Assembly (NCBI RefSeq): GCF_040782645.1
Contig: NZ_CP160403.1
Coordinates: 496,001 to 560,000 of the forward strand
Origin: Streptomyces sp. HUAS ZL42
GTDB lineage: Bacteria > Actinomycetota > Actinomycetes > Streptomycetales > Streptomycetaceae
Direction of reading: 5' to 3'
Length of the DNA: 64,000 nt
Below, in pieces: positions 63,929 to 64,000 of this stretch. Every line of letters starts with the position of its first letter. Position 1 is the first letter of the stretch. The translations under genes and the position numbers were made by a program. The notes below the pieces were generated by a model. That model did not search any database. It was not told where the DNA came from and saw only the letters and a program-made list of their open reading frames with translations.

Positions 63929-64000
63929 GCCCTGAGAGTCCGGGCACGGCGATGGCCGCAGTCGGTCTGCGCCCGAGACGCTGATGTGCGTGGCGGAGGG

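Overview
The window is very high in G+C, with strong GC bias at third codon positions, GTG/TTG starts, twin-arginine signals, SpoIIE-type phosphatases, ECF sigma factors, PucR/IclR/LacI regulators and many secreted plant-polymer hydrolases. This fits a Streptomyces (or close relative), probably an accessory, arm-like part of the chromosome. No rRNA, tRNA or CRISPR array was seen.

Left part, nitrogen and amine catabolism (about 1-32 kb). A Lrp/AsnC regulator faces a homoserine dehydrogenase-aldehyde dehydrogenase pair. A long, tightly overlapped minus-strand operon (21.9 down to 8.8 kb) encodes a SolA-like flavin oxidase, two AstE/aspartoacylase-type deacylases, a complete polyamine-type ABC importer, a class III aminotransferase, an aldehyde dehydrogenase, an aldo/keto reductase, a HAD hydrolase and a PuuB-like flavin oxidase. 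Aspartase follows behind a terminator. I infer import, deacylation, deamination and oxidation of an acylated amine or amino acid; the substrate is unknown. Two tandem IclR paralogues sit divergently upstream, each preceded by the same conserved 39-bp operator region. A decayed inverted copy of part of this operon lies at the left edge (1-530). A second module (24-32 kb) is a GABA pathway: cupin, succinate-semialdehyde dehydrogenase, a fused FAD/Fe-S 2-hydroxyacid dehydrogenase, GABA aminotransferase and a divergent PucR regulator.

Middle part (32-46 kb). A NarL-type two-component system is followed by an MMPL exporter, a convergent MFS exporter, a self-sufficient CYP102-type P450-reductase with a divergent TetR regulator and palindromic operators, a PAS-PAS-GAF-SpoIIE-HATPase phosphatase, and a LacI regulator.

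Right part (46-64 kb). This is a polysaccharide-degradation region with heavy decay. Intact genes: GH29 fucosidase with ricin repeats, expansin-like protein, GH43 xylosidase and a GH10-GH62 fusion. Broken genes: an amidohydrolase hit by an IS630 element, and GH127, GH36, GH5, GH27 and S8 peptidase remnants, plus a TnpB remnant. A metallo-beta-lactamase-fold protein, an orphan trpC and a ferric-reductase-like flavoprotein lie between them. Earlier in the window (4.5-6.0 kb) is the most unusual gene: an ECF sigma factor fused in one chain to a zinc-finger anti-sigma-like segment, a membrane helix and an AbfB arabinose-binding-like domain. It sits next to a GH95 remnant and looks like a one-protein transmembrane sensor of arabinose-containing polymers.

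Recurrent themes are gene decay by deletion (three convergent gene pairs have both lost their 3' ends at one junction), single-base frameshifts in short homopolymers, and regulators with visible operator palindromes.
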